A stretch of 64,000 bases of DNA from Tanypteryx hageni. Its lineage: Eukaryota > Arthropoda > Insecta > Odonata > Petaluridae. The first letter of the stretch is position 1; the number at the start of each line of letters is the position of its first letter. The DNA is taken from assembly GCA_028673005.1 (NCBI GenBank), contig CM054113.1:67983350-68047349 (forward strand), given 5' to 3'. Made by a program: the position numbers and the translations under genes. Shown one piece after another: positions 1 through 13,000 of the stretch. Below the pieces are notes generated by a model. It searched no databases. It worked only from the letters and a program-made list of their open reading frames with translations, and had not been told where the DNA came from.

Positions 1-1000
1 TATTCAGAGTGATGTAATTGTGTATCCGCTTAACAACACCCAATTTATTGTATAGGTAGAGGTAAAAAATCAACGCTGAGATATTGACCTCGTAAACGCA
101 GTTTGTAATGTACGGGCTTATAAATAATTCCACCGGTTTTTTTCGTATTATGCGTTGAAATTTTTGGTCGCGGTTGACGTCACCCAACTATTTATCGTTC
201 CATTAAACTCGTTTGTTGTAATTATAACGGCGTAAAACTAGTTTAATATCTCGGATTTATGTTGTAAGTCATTTTTTTAATTGAGAAACTTATTATAATT
301 ATTTATTTTTTATCCAGACTAGTTTAAATAGAAGATGGGTGAATGGTATTTTTTAATAAAAATTTGCCCCGTCAGCATACATAATGTATTTTGGGTTAAA
401 ATGCCATCACTTGCGTTTTTGTGGCTTAGATTGGAAATGTAAAATCTCGACTATATATAGTAAATCTTGCATTATATGTATTTTTTAATCCCAAACAAAT
501 GTATACACCTCTGTAAAAGAGCAAATGTTGTATATAGTTCCTGTAGTTACAAAATCAACTTTTGGATACAAATTGAACTCGGTAATTCATTTTTGTGTGC
601 ATGTATACATGTTATTATTATACGTGCAGAAGTTTACCACTTTTTATAAAACTGATCAAAGTGGAACTTTAAATCCATCGTCATACGAAATCGTAGCATA
701 GCAACGAAAAGATATAATTGCGTATGCGTTATTATTAAGTAATTCCTCTTTATTATAATTTGGCATCATTTGCATGTAGTTAAGTAATTCAAAATGACAT
801 GAAACGCTTTGTTGTTGAATTATCTACAATATGCTGCTAACCTGCTAAACTTTTGCACAGCTGTGTATGTATATAACTGGATTGCCGCAAAACAATAATA
901 ATTTGAGAGTGAGTGAAAACATTTCGTCATTTCCATTTGTCAAAATTTCTCTTTTAGATTGAAAACAAATTGATTGCTTGATTGTCTTGTCTCCTTGCAG
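1..1000 (+). other. AT-rich sequence upstream of exon 1 (intron)
   Basis: Because exon 1 starts with a split codon, this stretch is the 3' part of an intron. No exon, repeat or RNA gene is recognised in it. Confidence 0.6.
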
Positions 1001-1054
1001 GCTGTCTCTTCAGCCAGAGCCTCTGCGATGATCAGCTGGAGTGGTGCTTCGACG
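1001..1054 (+). CDS. IA-2: IA-2 exon 1 (first in window): start of RESP18-like domain
   Basis: Encodes [18 protein letters not shown], matching the GCLF..LC....C start of the mature IA-2 N-terminus. The acceptor is ctccttgcag and the donor GACG|gtgagc. It begins with two bases of a split Gly codon, so an upstream exon must exist outside the window. It ends in phase 1. Confidence 0.85.
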
Positions 1055-4000
1055 GTGAGCTTTGAAAAATCCTACCTATTCGATTGCACCGAAAACCCAT
1101 CACGTTTTTCTCTTTCTCACCCGGCATTCCTTCGTTGTCTTCCTCTCTCCCCCATTCTCCTCGCTCTAAAAAATTCCCCTTTTATTTCTCTCCTCTCCTC
1201 TTTTTCCACTTCATACTTTTCCCTCTTCTTCCCCACTCGACAATTCTATCCCGAAGCCTCCCCATTTGTCTTCTTCTCCCCCACTTCGCGCCAAATTACG
1301 CTCTTCTTCCTGTCGTTCTCCTTTGTTCTTTACTCATTCCTCCCCTCTCCCTCCTTCCTCCACACCGCTCAACGTCCTCTGAAAAACCTCACCCTTATCC
1401 AACCCCTTCTCCTCTACATCGACCGCAAAGCCCCTTTTCTTTCCCCTCCCGACACTTGCTCAAAGATAAAATAAACATAAAAATCAACCGAGCGGAATGT
1501 TCTAAAAATTATTCATTCAAGAAAAAATTGACGTTGAAATATGTAACGTTCGCTATCTCGTAAAAAAATCGATTTTTTCCACTTGTTTTAAGAATCTTTT
1601 TTGTAACCTCTTATCTCGGCGATGGACGTATAAATTATATTGCTCTTATCTCGTCCTTCCCATCATTTTCTCACGACTTTCCGTACCTCTCCGTCAAACC
1701 ATTAACTTGCCATACGCCCGTCCTTTTCTTTCGCATTTTCGCGGGGATAAAATTGATAGGAAATTATTTTTCTTGCCGGCTTTAACGCTCGTTTATATCT
1801 GCAGATTTCGCCTTTGGTCGCTGCGTGGCGCTGTACGGCCCGGTAGACCAGGAGAATTTCTACCGGTAAGTAATGAAATATTTATGGCCAAGCTTTTGAA
1901 ATGGTTTTTTTACGATGCAATCCCCCCTTGATGTGATTTTAAAAAAATATGACTTAAAAGAGTAGAAATGTCTTCATAATCTGTTAAACGATAATTTTTG
2001 TAGTTTATTGCAACTGAATTAATAATAATACTCAGTTGTACTAAATTCTGTGACTTGATGCATCTAAATTTGTATTAAATCTCAGTTGCCTCAAAGCATA
2101 TATAGATGTGGGATTACCATTTAAATAAGATGCAAATTTTGATAAACGATTGCTTTATTTCTATGAAAATATTATTTATCATGTATCGAATTTTGTGTTT
2201 ATGTTGGTAAAGATATTAACCCTCTGTTGCCCGATATTAAACTTAAATAGCAGATGTCTTTTGCGTAATTAATTTTTCCAATTGATACGCATACAGAATG
2301 AATTTAAGAATTCTTTTAATTTGGGTTAGATTTTAAGGTCTTTAAAATTATAAAAAATATCATTGTATTGTAACATTTGCATTTTTAATGTATGTAGATC
2401 TACAATTGTATTTCGAATTAAAATGTTTTTTCATTCTATAGAATGACAGTGCAGTTAATTAAAATTTTCATCATTTGACCGGAATTTAGTCTTGAAATGT
2501 TGGCAGATTCTTCGATAGGTCATCTCCCCCATTTTAAGGTTATCCACAGAGATGTACATTTTAAAAGTAAATATCGTATGAGATTAATGCCTTTAAAATG
2601 CTTCATAAAATTAATTGATATTCTTTCATGTTCAATTTGATCTCATTTATTTTCTTGTCATCATGATTTAACAAATATTTGCGTGAAAGTTGTTTACTTA
2701 AGTACTTTTCCTTTATTTAATTGTGTATGAGGTATTATATATTTTATTAATTTAGCAAAAAATAGTTTAAGACTTCGAATCCAGAGCACTTAATTAATGT
2801 GTGCTTCCTTTATTGAATTTCCGGTCGGAGATCTGGAGTTAACAAAGTTCATTAATTAAAAAAAATAGATAAAGAGGACGCGAAAAATGTAAAAAAAACA
2901 ACTCGGCTAACATTTGCTGCATTACGTGATTATTTAGATGAAAATCGTGGAAAATTTCTCAACGGAACCATTAATCATTTTTAATTAATAAAGAAATTGG
3001 CATTTTATAGTATGAACAATTATTCAAATAAAATTGGAGTGCCGATGTAATTTTTTATCAATTTCAGATATTTTGCACAAAACTCTAGGATAACTCCCAA
3101 CCGTTTGTTCATTCGATATCACTCAAGTTTTAAGATTGAATGAAATTAAAGATTTGATTTATTTCCCCACAAGGTTGATCAAAGAAAAATATTTATTGGA
3201 ATTTGTCTTAAGTGGTCATTTTATTTATTCGAGTTTAATAAATGCGATAGATTTATTAAAATTCGCACACTACCGATCAACATCTCTACCTTAAAATAAC
3301 ATCAAAACATTTGAATTTGGACTTCACGTTAACTAAACGTTCTTAATTTTTTCAGTTTGCCAGAATTTAATTTTGGTTTCCATTCCTTGTGAGAAATGCT
3401 TCGCTAAGTAAAAGATAAAAACTAACCTATCAAGTCGGTTCGACGTACACCTTTGGACCTAGGAAGTCTGCCTCAGCAGCGGTTGTCCGTACACTTGTAC
3501 GGATCCTGACTCTCTCATCATTTGATTCATCTATTTACCTTTGTCGCAGCATTAAAATAAATCTAAATGCAAAGAATGCCGAATTATATTAAAATGGCCG
3601 CTTTGAGGGGCGAACAGGGGTAAAACAATTATTTGCTTGGGCATTTAAGAAAAATCGCGGTAAGGTTATTATCATCAGCGTTCACGACGCGTCAATACTT
3701 ACCTAATGTAAATGCAAAAATGTATTTTTGTCAGTCCAAATCGAGTCCATATTAGTATATTCCAAGTATTACGAAAATTTTTCGTATATCTCCGTGAGAT
3801 CATTTAAAATTTGTTCCTGCGCTTACAAACCGTCGATATTATCATTTCGGTTTGAACCGGAAATTGGAGTTCATAAACAACAATAACCGAGCCAATTTAC
3901 ATAAATTTATTTTGCTTTCAATCCTTTATTATTTTGTGCAATTTTTGTTTTAAAAATCCGCCGCCTTTTCAAAAATTAAAAGAAAACTCTTTTTGTTATA

Positions 4001-7000
4001 TTTCTATATTTTCCAAAAATCCCTTGAGCGATCCACTTAATAATATTCAGATGATACCGTATCACGTGCAAAACAGGTCGCAAGAATAAAAGCCTGCGTA
4101 AAAGTAGGAAGTGTATTACTTAATATTAATGATATTCACTTAATATTTTAAATATGCTTCTCCCAGTAATATTTTTATAAATTCCAGAAAATGTTCTCAA
4201 ATGAATGCTTCAGATGTCAATTCGCTCTTATTCTTCTTTCGCTATCTTTGCTAGCCACGATCTGAATCGCAAGGCACTCCATGGCCTGGAGCGAGAGATG
4301 AAACGTCTTTTCTCCTTGGGTTACCGTTGGAGCCATGGATACACCCAGTGCGTCCTCCAGTCACTCCTGCAGTCGTACAAATACACGTGAGTAGACTTGG
4401 TATGATTACAGACGCAAACTGACTCTCAATGCGTATTCTCACAATCGTTTGGTAGTCTGTGAAGGTGACGAGAAATGATTTTTGTTGAAAGCGTACGCTG
4501 TAAATTAGGTAAATGATTTATCTATCTTGAAGCACGTTACAGCGGATTTCCCAAAGTTCTTAAATGCGTACATAAAAATACGTGGTTATTAAAAATGATG
4601 TAACAATTTCAGTCAAATTGATGATCTCGCACCTCATGAATTGAAAGGTCAAGAGTAATTGTAACCATTACCGAGTACATCACATGAACTAAAACGACTA
4701 ATCTTAGCCGTCATGCAACTGGTGGATCACGGCAACCTATCCGAGCGCCACTCGGAGTGACAGTGATAAATTAAAATATATTGAAAATAGCATTTTAGAA
4801 CCGTCATCGTTTGTGCATGACGCATTCAAATTAAATGTGTTGTGGCCGTGCGAAATTTTCAAAGCTGCCCGCATCATTTTGAATAACCCTGTATATTATT
4901 TCCCATGGTCATGGTAACGCGAATAATTATAAGTCGCAATTAATATGAGTAATAAATTATTTAAAATAAAAATTCGTTAAAATTCAAATCGAGTTTATTT
5001 TTAATTAGATTATCGCGACCTGAAATATCGACCGCCGATTTGACCGTTCGTATTATACGCACGGGTCGCATCGGATAGTTCGTCCGGTTTGCTCCACCTG
5101 CATCCCTTCCGTGAGTGGGAAGGTGATTGGAGCGTTCGCGGTCAAATTGATGGAGTTGCAGCTTCCGTACGCTGCCTCAATGGCAGAATGTTCCATTTCT
5201 CAATTCTGTACCGCGACGTTAATATTTCTCAAATGTATACGCCAAGCGTAATAAACGTCGAGAAAGACAATTTTTACGCCGAGAGATCGAATTACCTTCA
5301 CAGGTTAAGTAAATCTATAGTATTTTCCACTACTTTGCGTTGATTTAAACCTAACGTAAATAAAATTTTATTATTATGAAATGTATTTTTTAAACTTATT
5401 TTGCTCTAAATAGAGGGTAGAATACATTAAAAGAATATTCAAATAGAATACTCTTTTTGAGATTCTTGGATTGCATTGTTTTTCTAGCAGTAATATTTTA
5501 TTCACGACCATAATGTTTTTACTCAACTTTTTCTCGTTGGTGTGAACAGCATAGAGTACGATTCCACCATGTGCAACTCACTAGCCGACCAAGACCTCCA
5601 GGGAGCACTAAAGGCCATTGAAGGAGATGAACAGGTGAGCTATCATCTCCCGATCCTTAAAATAATTTGTTAATCCCCGATGTTAAATAAACTACGTTAT
5701 GATGATAATTATGTAATAAATACTACGTCAAGTTTTTGGCATGATTTAATGGATCATTTCCTCGAGATCACTTCTAATAAAAACCGACATTGAAAATTGT
5801 TTTTGGCAAAACAGAAATATTTAAACTGCAAATAATTTTGGAAATAATTTTCAAAAAGAAACATATTTATCATATTATGCGTAATTCAAAAATTCAATTT
5901 CTCAACACTGCCTCCTCCCCGTATGGGCGGGGCATGAGTCTTCTTTTATTGCGCGCACTACAGAAATGTTTCCAGACGTGACAACACCGTTGAGATAAGT
6001 GTATGGCTCGACAAAGAAACTTGTTGGAGAGTACTTTAAGATCTCTTAATTTAATACCTGTAATATATTTATCGTCAATTCAGGAACTTTGGGGTCACAC
6101 CTCGCTTTCTTTAGTATGCTGAAAAAATCTTTCTTTGGAAAAATCCAAACCATCATCTACAGATTTAGTTTTAGCTACAGATTAATTTTCAAGCAAGAGT
6201 CGATATCTCGAATACTTTGTAATGAATTATTAATATTGTTTCCTTCCATAAGATGTAAATTTAGAATTTTAATCAATAGCATCCCCATCCATCAAACGAT
6301 ATCTTGTAATTATGGAAACAAAGATCTATGAATAATCTCAGAGACGTATTTGAGTGTTTTTCTTGCCTACTTCGAACGTTTTATTCAATCATCACCAGAC
6401 TTACATAAACCCAGTTTTCTATTTAATCGATTATGAATGCTTTAGAAATGTTTAATGCCATTTTTATTGCTCTGAATTGGAGGATTTTTACGAAAAACGC
6501 GCATATAAACATAGTTCAGCGATCTCATTTGTTATTTTGCTTCTAACTACCTAGGTAATTCCTACGGTCCTACGGTCAAGAGAACCAGATTAACATACCA
6601 ACTACAAAGTGGTATTGAAAACCAAATACGCATTTCGCCTTGAATTGTAACCGAACTGCGTATGTCGTTCTCCGTATGCTCTTTTTGGCTATTGTAAATA
6701 TTTGACTAAGTACCTACTGTTTCAATTTGATTTTATTCTTAAGACAAGCTATATAATTTTCTGTTAAAATAATCGGTGGTAATCCAACGATAGTTGATTC
6801 TCATAAAATAATGAATGCTCGACCAAAAATACTTGTTCCAGTGACACGCGTCCATTCCGAGAGTAGCACGCCCGGGGGATGAATAAATTATAGGCGTTTA
6901 AGGTCTCCAGTAGATATGCAGAGAATTCTTTTAATTTAATATCCTGGCTGAATTTCCAGCACAAAGAATTTAATAATTCTCAATTTGAACAGGAAAACAT

Positions 7001-10000
7001 TTTAGGATTCAGCACTACAGAATAACCTTGTCGATTTGAAATTGTGCTACGTTACACTTGGAAATTTTGGACCAAATGTAATCTGCATTGGCAGAAATAG
7101 CCGCTGCTAAAGCCTAATACAAACGACCATCTAAATGTTATTCACTGTTAAATCCACATATCGAAAGCATCATCAGAAGAAATCTAGTTCAAAATTAACA
7201 TTAGATAAGTTATACCATAACACTAAATTTTTAAGTTTAGTTCTCATAAAACGATAGAACAATTAAGCTTATGATATCGCATGATTTTTCTGTCATTATT
7301 TGCTGAATTAAGGCTTTCACATTAAAAATATATCGTTCAATTGCTTGTGCCACTCTTGCATATTTTATCTCCACAGCCTGCAACTCTTTCACAAAATTTG
7401 GAAACGTAACATGCGCTCAGTGAATTACCACATATTGTTTTTCATTTGATCGTTAAACCGATTTACCCACAGTCCCTTTCTCGGCGAAACCTTCATTTCT
7501 GAACAACCCTCTTTTCCTCAAATTGTTATTCAGAGTTGAACGCATTTCTCTTCAGATTTTACTTCTTTATTTTGCTATATGATTTGCCTGTATTAGTTCC
7601 TTTCAACTAATGTTACGCGTACCATCCAGCGGCGAAGGGCACTGGCCTATATTATGTATCCGTAACAGGCATATAACAATTATACGAAACGATGACCCTG
7701 TCTTTTCCCTTCATTTATTTAAAAATAAATAAATTTCCAATTATACGCTTCGTTATTTTGCATAATACGAAATTCTGCCGAGATTTCTTTCCTCGCGCAA
7801 AAAAATCCCCGCGGTCGATTCTCCGACCCTGAACTTACATAAGCCCTCGTAAAATCTCTCTCTCTCTCTATCTCTCATTTCTCCATTCCTTATTTTTTTC
7901 CTCATTCCGCCGCACAGCGCGTGGATCCACGTGACCTGGCGTACGTCCGATTCACTCCCAGCGCCTCCAACCCACACACGGAGTTTGCGGACGAGGTATA
8001 CTTCCCCCCAATGAGGGAGGAGGAAGCGGCCGCCGCTGCGGTCGAGGCCATGCTCGAGGAGGAGGCGGCGGCGGCGGCGGTGCGGGCGGCAGCCTCCCAC
8101 GCCCTGTCACGCCCCCACGCACCACCACGTCCTCTCGCCACGCCCAACTCGGAAGGTAATCGAGCGCATGCGCAAAATACTCGCATTATTCCGTATGGTT
8201 AGTAAAAAAAGTCGCGATTTAGGTTAGAGATTAGGGTTAATGGAACCATTCCCTCCCTTACTAACCGTTCTAAATCCCGGATGATGGTAGGGGAAAAAAA
8301 CAACCTTTCGAACTGAAAAAAAGAGCGTTCGTGGGTTTTGAATGACGCTTTCCGAAGCCTCATTCGAAGCTACCTGCTGCGTTCTACCCTCGTTTTTCAA
8401 AAGAAAATTAGAACTGCGGTAAGCAGAGGAGCGGGTGCCTTTTTGGAGGGCGCCGATGTGATTTTTCGGTTGTCAGTGCTTTAGTTGCGTGTGTTTGCCA
8501 CCCTCGACTCTTCTATCCTACCTCGTTCTCTTGCCGCGTTTTTTCTGCGTCTTCAAATAATATACCTTTCTCTCTCCACCGTTTCCGTTCCCATACCTTT
8601 CTTTCCGTTTACCTTCTCCCTCGGTCCGTTTACTACTCCACCTTTCCCTTTTCCCTTCACTCCCTCCGCCATCTCTATCTCTCTCCTCCCTTTCCACTCA
8701 CTCGCCGCCCTCGGCCGCCCCCCCCCCTATGTTTGCCCCCAATTCTTTCCTTTTCTACGTCTCCTATGGCTAATGCTACATGTGGCGGCACCTGCGGGAA
8801 GGGCTAACATTTCGTCGGAAAGTGGTTTTAAAGTATAATTATTTTCGCGGTGGCGCTCGTTTTTATTTTTTACGCGCGGTTCATTTCGGAGAGCTCCATA
8901 ATTGCAAAAAAATACTCAAGTTTTAACGCAAAGGGATATTTTTTTAGCGGAAGGATTTTTTGGCTTTTGTAATTACGACTTGGACCGTTGATGCATCAAT
9001 CAAATTGTCAAGTGAAAAAATATATTTAAAAATATATATAAAATAAAAAAATCCACCAAAATAGTAGTGAACTTTAATTAATCTTTACTTTCTCCATGTG
9101 TAGTATAGGGGAAAGTATTGTTTACATGAAAAAAATCGATTTCGAGATCTCAACGGAAATACGTTTTGAGGTCCCCTGAACGCGTTTTGACCATTTTCTT
9201 GATGTCTGTGTGTGTATGTGACAGCTTTTTTGTGGGTGCTCTAACTCAAAAACTGTTAATCAGGTCAATGCGAAATTTTATATTTAACATTTTTATAACA
9301 GTCACAAGAATTGATTAGTTTTTGGTAAAAATTGGCACACCGGAAGTGGGTGTGTACTCTTGTCACTTTATCCGTTATTTTGAAATATTTGTTCTAATAT
9401 TTGATATATGTAAAAACATACCAGAATAAAAGTTGTACCAAATTAAATTTTCTACAACCTTCGTTTGAAAACATTTCCCCATATAATGCATTGTTTAAGA
9501 GATATCTTAAAAACTAAATATTTTAGCTGCCGCCACCTACCGACGAATATTGTTAACAATTGATGCTTAGTTACGTCTTAGTAACGCTCCTTTTTCTTTT
9601 CTTAATTGTTGGAACTTTGTGGCTATATCCAATATCAGGAGGCTATGGTTTGAGTTTATTTCTGTTCTTTGTCAAGTCTAAAATTTTCTCGGTTTCTTAA
9701 AATATTTATTTTTATGTAACCTATTTGGAATTTTTAGAAATATTACCGGTATGGAGAAAGTCATGTGGTGGCCACATCATATTTTGAAATGCATTTTTTC
9801 GCTTGACTATTTACTTGTGCCGTAGAAACTCACTTTCATCTCTAATCAATTAAATTGTTTATCAGGCATTTCGAAGACTGTCTCCGTATGTTTTTCCGTT
9901 TTCCTTTTAAACATACTTCCTCTATAAAATAGTATCTCAAATACGGTTTAAAATGTCTCATAAATCCGACTTTCAAAAATTCGGAATTCTCAAAAATCGT

Positions 10001-13000
10001 GCATTATTGAAAAATATTACATTAAAAAATAATTTGTTAATAAACCAGAATTTAATCCGAAAGACCGAGATGTCGACTGCCGCTGTTTTTCCTGCCTCAG
10101 CCCTCGGCTGTCGTTTCGTACAATATTCAGTTACGTGTTTACATTCGGACCGCATGCTTGTCTTTTTCCGCAATTTGACGGGTAGTTTTGTTGAATGCTA
10201 CCCTCAAATGTCTTTTTTTTTAATATCACAAAACAACTTCGTGATGTTGTGAAACGTAGTTAAAAATATCACGATTGAAAAGTAATTCGAATTTCCAAGA
10301 AAATTATTAAAAAGTGTTTTAGTGAAGAGGCTGTAAATAATACGGCATAAGTATGCATGACACGAATAAATGACTACGATAAATTATTATTTGAGTAGGT
10401 TTCAAATTTTCGACAAGTGCTGGGTCAGGTGTTGTCTCATTACCCGCATGTGGCTCTTTTAGTACATTCTTACAGCCCTCTGAACGAAATATTTCTCCCG
10501 ACGATAGCGCCTGGAACGAAACGTTCACTCGTGACATTAATGCCCGAAAGAGCGCGTTTACTTATAAGAAGGAATGTCTTTACATATTTGCTTAATTGTT
10601 CGAGGGATGCACGGAGCGTGTAAAATGAAGAAGACGAGAATATTGCCTATATGTAAAAAATATAAGGAAATACGTTATGTAAAATTTTTCCGATTGCCCT
10701 GCAATGAACAAGTACTGGCATTTTGTACTAATTATAACGTGTTGTTTGCGTTCACTGCGTCTCTTCTTCGCCGAGTATTATGCTGGAAATAAACTGGCTC
10801 TTCTTATTAATTCGGTTTCTTGTTCCCTTTGCTAGTTACACTGCATTTGTAAAAAAGAAGTGTAGTGCCCAATGAAATTATTAAATAATTTTCTTATATA
10901 TTCTAGAAGGTTTAACTTAAAAACAATATGAATAAAAATCCTTTTTTAAATATTTCGTTGGGTTTTTAATATTAAACTAAAGATTTGATAATCTTCGCTT
11001 AAACAGGATTTCAGTTTCGAATTTTCAATTTATAATAGGAAATATTTTTACGGGCGCTTTACACGTAGTTTCTTGCGTTAATTAAAGTAGAAATTTTCAT
11101 TTCTGACGCAATATTTCATGAAAATGTTAAGAAACCGGATATGCATTTCGGATACAAAGCAGCCGTCATTCTTTCCTGGATTCTACTGTCTGCTTATTTA
11201 TTAGAGTCGATTATCGGAGAGTCACCACTGATCTTTGCTGCTTTGTTGCCGAAATGCGCATGTCTTTTCTAATCTTTTTATCGATATTGGAGCGGCATTA
11301 TCTGTCAATTTTATTTCAGCCATAAAGCGGTCTCGGTAATTCTCTATAGATTACGCTATTTTCAAGTGGAAATATCACATCCTGATCCTTGTCATTTTCG
11401 CCACAGCCTATATAAGGGATCCATTAATGGGGAAATTCCCCTGGTAGATACATTCACAGTTTCCTGCCAAGTGAATGGTGACAAAAATCAATTGCAAAAT
11501 CAAATGATCCTCGTCTGTCAACAGGTTTGCTCTAAAGGTAGCTCTTTAGAGAAGCTGCATATATTTGAGCGAAATTTTACTAACGGTCTTCTTCCTGCCC
11601 TCATCTTTTAACCCTTTGATCAGAACTTCCAATGGAACCTTACCTAAGAGGTTCCTACCCCCGCCAAGGCAACCGATACCCTCCGTCTTCCTCCTCGGCG
11701 GCTTCCGCAGCCACCTCCTCGGCCTCCTCCACCTCCGCAGCCTCCTCTTCCGCCGCCTACTCCGCCGCGGCGATGCAGAACCGAAGACTCGGATTGGCAA
11801 AGAAGGATTCCTCTCCGCTGATGCTCCACGCTTTCCGAGGAGGCTACAACACCCCGGATTCGTTCAGGAGAGGCGAGGAGGAGAGGGACAAGGGCGAGGA
11901 GGAGGAAGAGGAAGAAGAGGAGGAGAGGGTGGTGAGGGACGAGGAGGGTTGGGAGGGTAAGGGGTCTCGCCTAGGGCCTCGCATTCATCGCGTTGCCACC
12001 CTCATGGGAGGTGACAGGAGGGATGGTGGGGGAGAGGAAGAGGAAGGAACGGGTGGAGGACGAGAGGGAGGAATCTACACGGAGGGCGGAGTCATCTACC
12101 TTCCGGATCCGCCGAAAGGTAAGAGTTTACGAGCTTTGCCGGATCGCGAATTTTCGCGCGAATGGTGATTTTGTAATAAACTGAATACCGTTCGAATTTG
12201 TATTGCTGGTTGTATAAGATGCGGGATGATGGATTAAATCCTTTATACCCGAGATTCGAATGGGTGGAGCTTTCAGTCAACGTGTTTCATAAAAATACAG
12301 ACGTTTTTTACGTAGTTAAAAACGCTGTTGGTTTCATGTTCGGGTATTACGATAGTTAAAATATCACTCTATCTTCCCTTCAAGATGGGTTATGAGCACT
12401 TACTTTTAAGTTATCCAAATGAGATTATGCAATGATAAAATATTTCTCAAATTTGGCTTCATTCAAAAGGAAGAATTTCACGATTTTTCTTTAAAAATTT
12501 TGTGTATCTGAAGACGAGTATTAAAATTCTATCAACATGCCATAAAACAGTGGTTTTCAATATTTTTTTGGCACGGCACCCCTTCAAAGATAGTCATTTT
12601 CGCAGCAACGAGATTCTATATTTGTAAATTCGAGTGTCACGTTTGGATGCATTCATTTGCTGTCGCTAGATCATCACAAACTTGTTAGACGGAAGATTAT
12701 TGCCGTAATGACCTATCATAATTTCCAATTATTTCATTTACTTTTATAACGAGTTTTTCACGGCATTTCTAACAACCAGCTGCGGTAACCCCAGTGTGCC
12801 GTGGCGCCCAGTTTGGGAACCACTGCCATAAAACATGAATTTTATATAATACCAGTCTTCAAATTCTGAACATTGAAAGCTCACGAGTTCTTGTTGCTCC
12901 AGCAGGCGGCGCGAAGGTCGTGGTTTCACCTGAAAGATCCTCGCAGTCCACTACCTCGGCGACGGGTGAAGAGTCTTCCGCAGTTCTGGACGACGACACG

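Noticed and set aside
1084..1563. Two overlapping long open frames rich in Ser, Pro and Phe
   Set aside because: They come from a C/T-only tract inside intron 1; there is no domain, and both frames are equally open.
4205..4254. Use of cttcag at 4208-4213 as exon 3 acceptor
   Set aside because: It would put exon 3 out of phase with exon 2; ctag at 4251-4254 gives the conserved frame.
7753..8186. Minus-strand open frames opposite exon 5
   Set aside because: Shadow of the GCC/GCG and GAG repeats of the IA-2 exon, which has matching splice phases on the plus strand.
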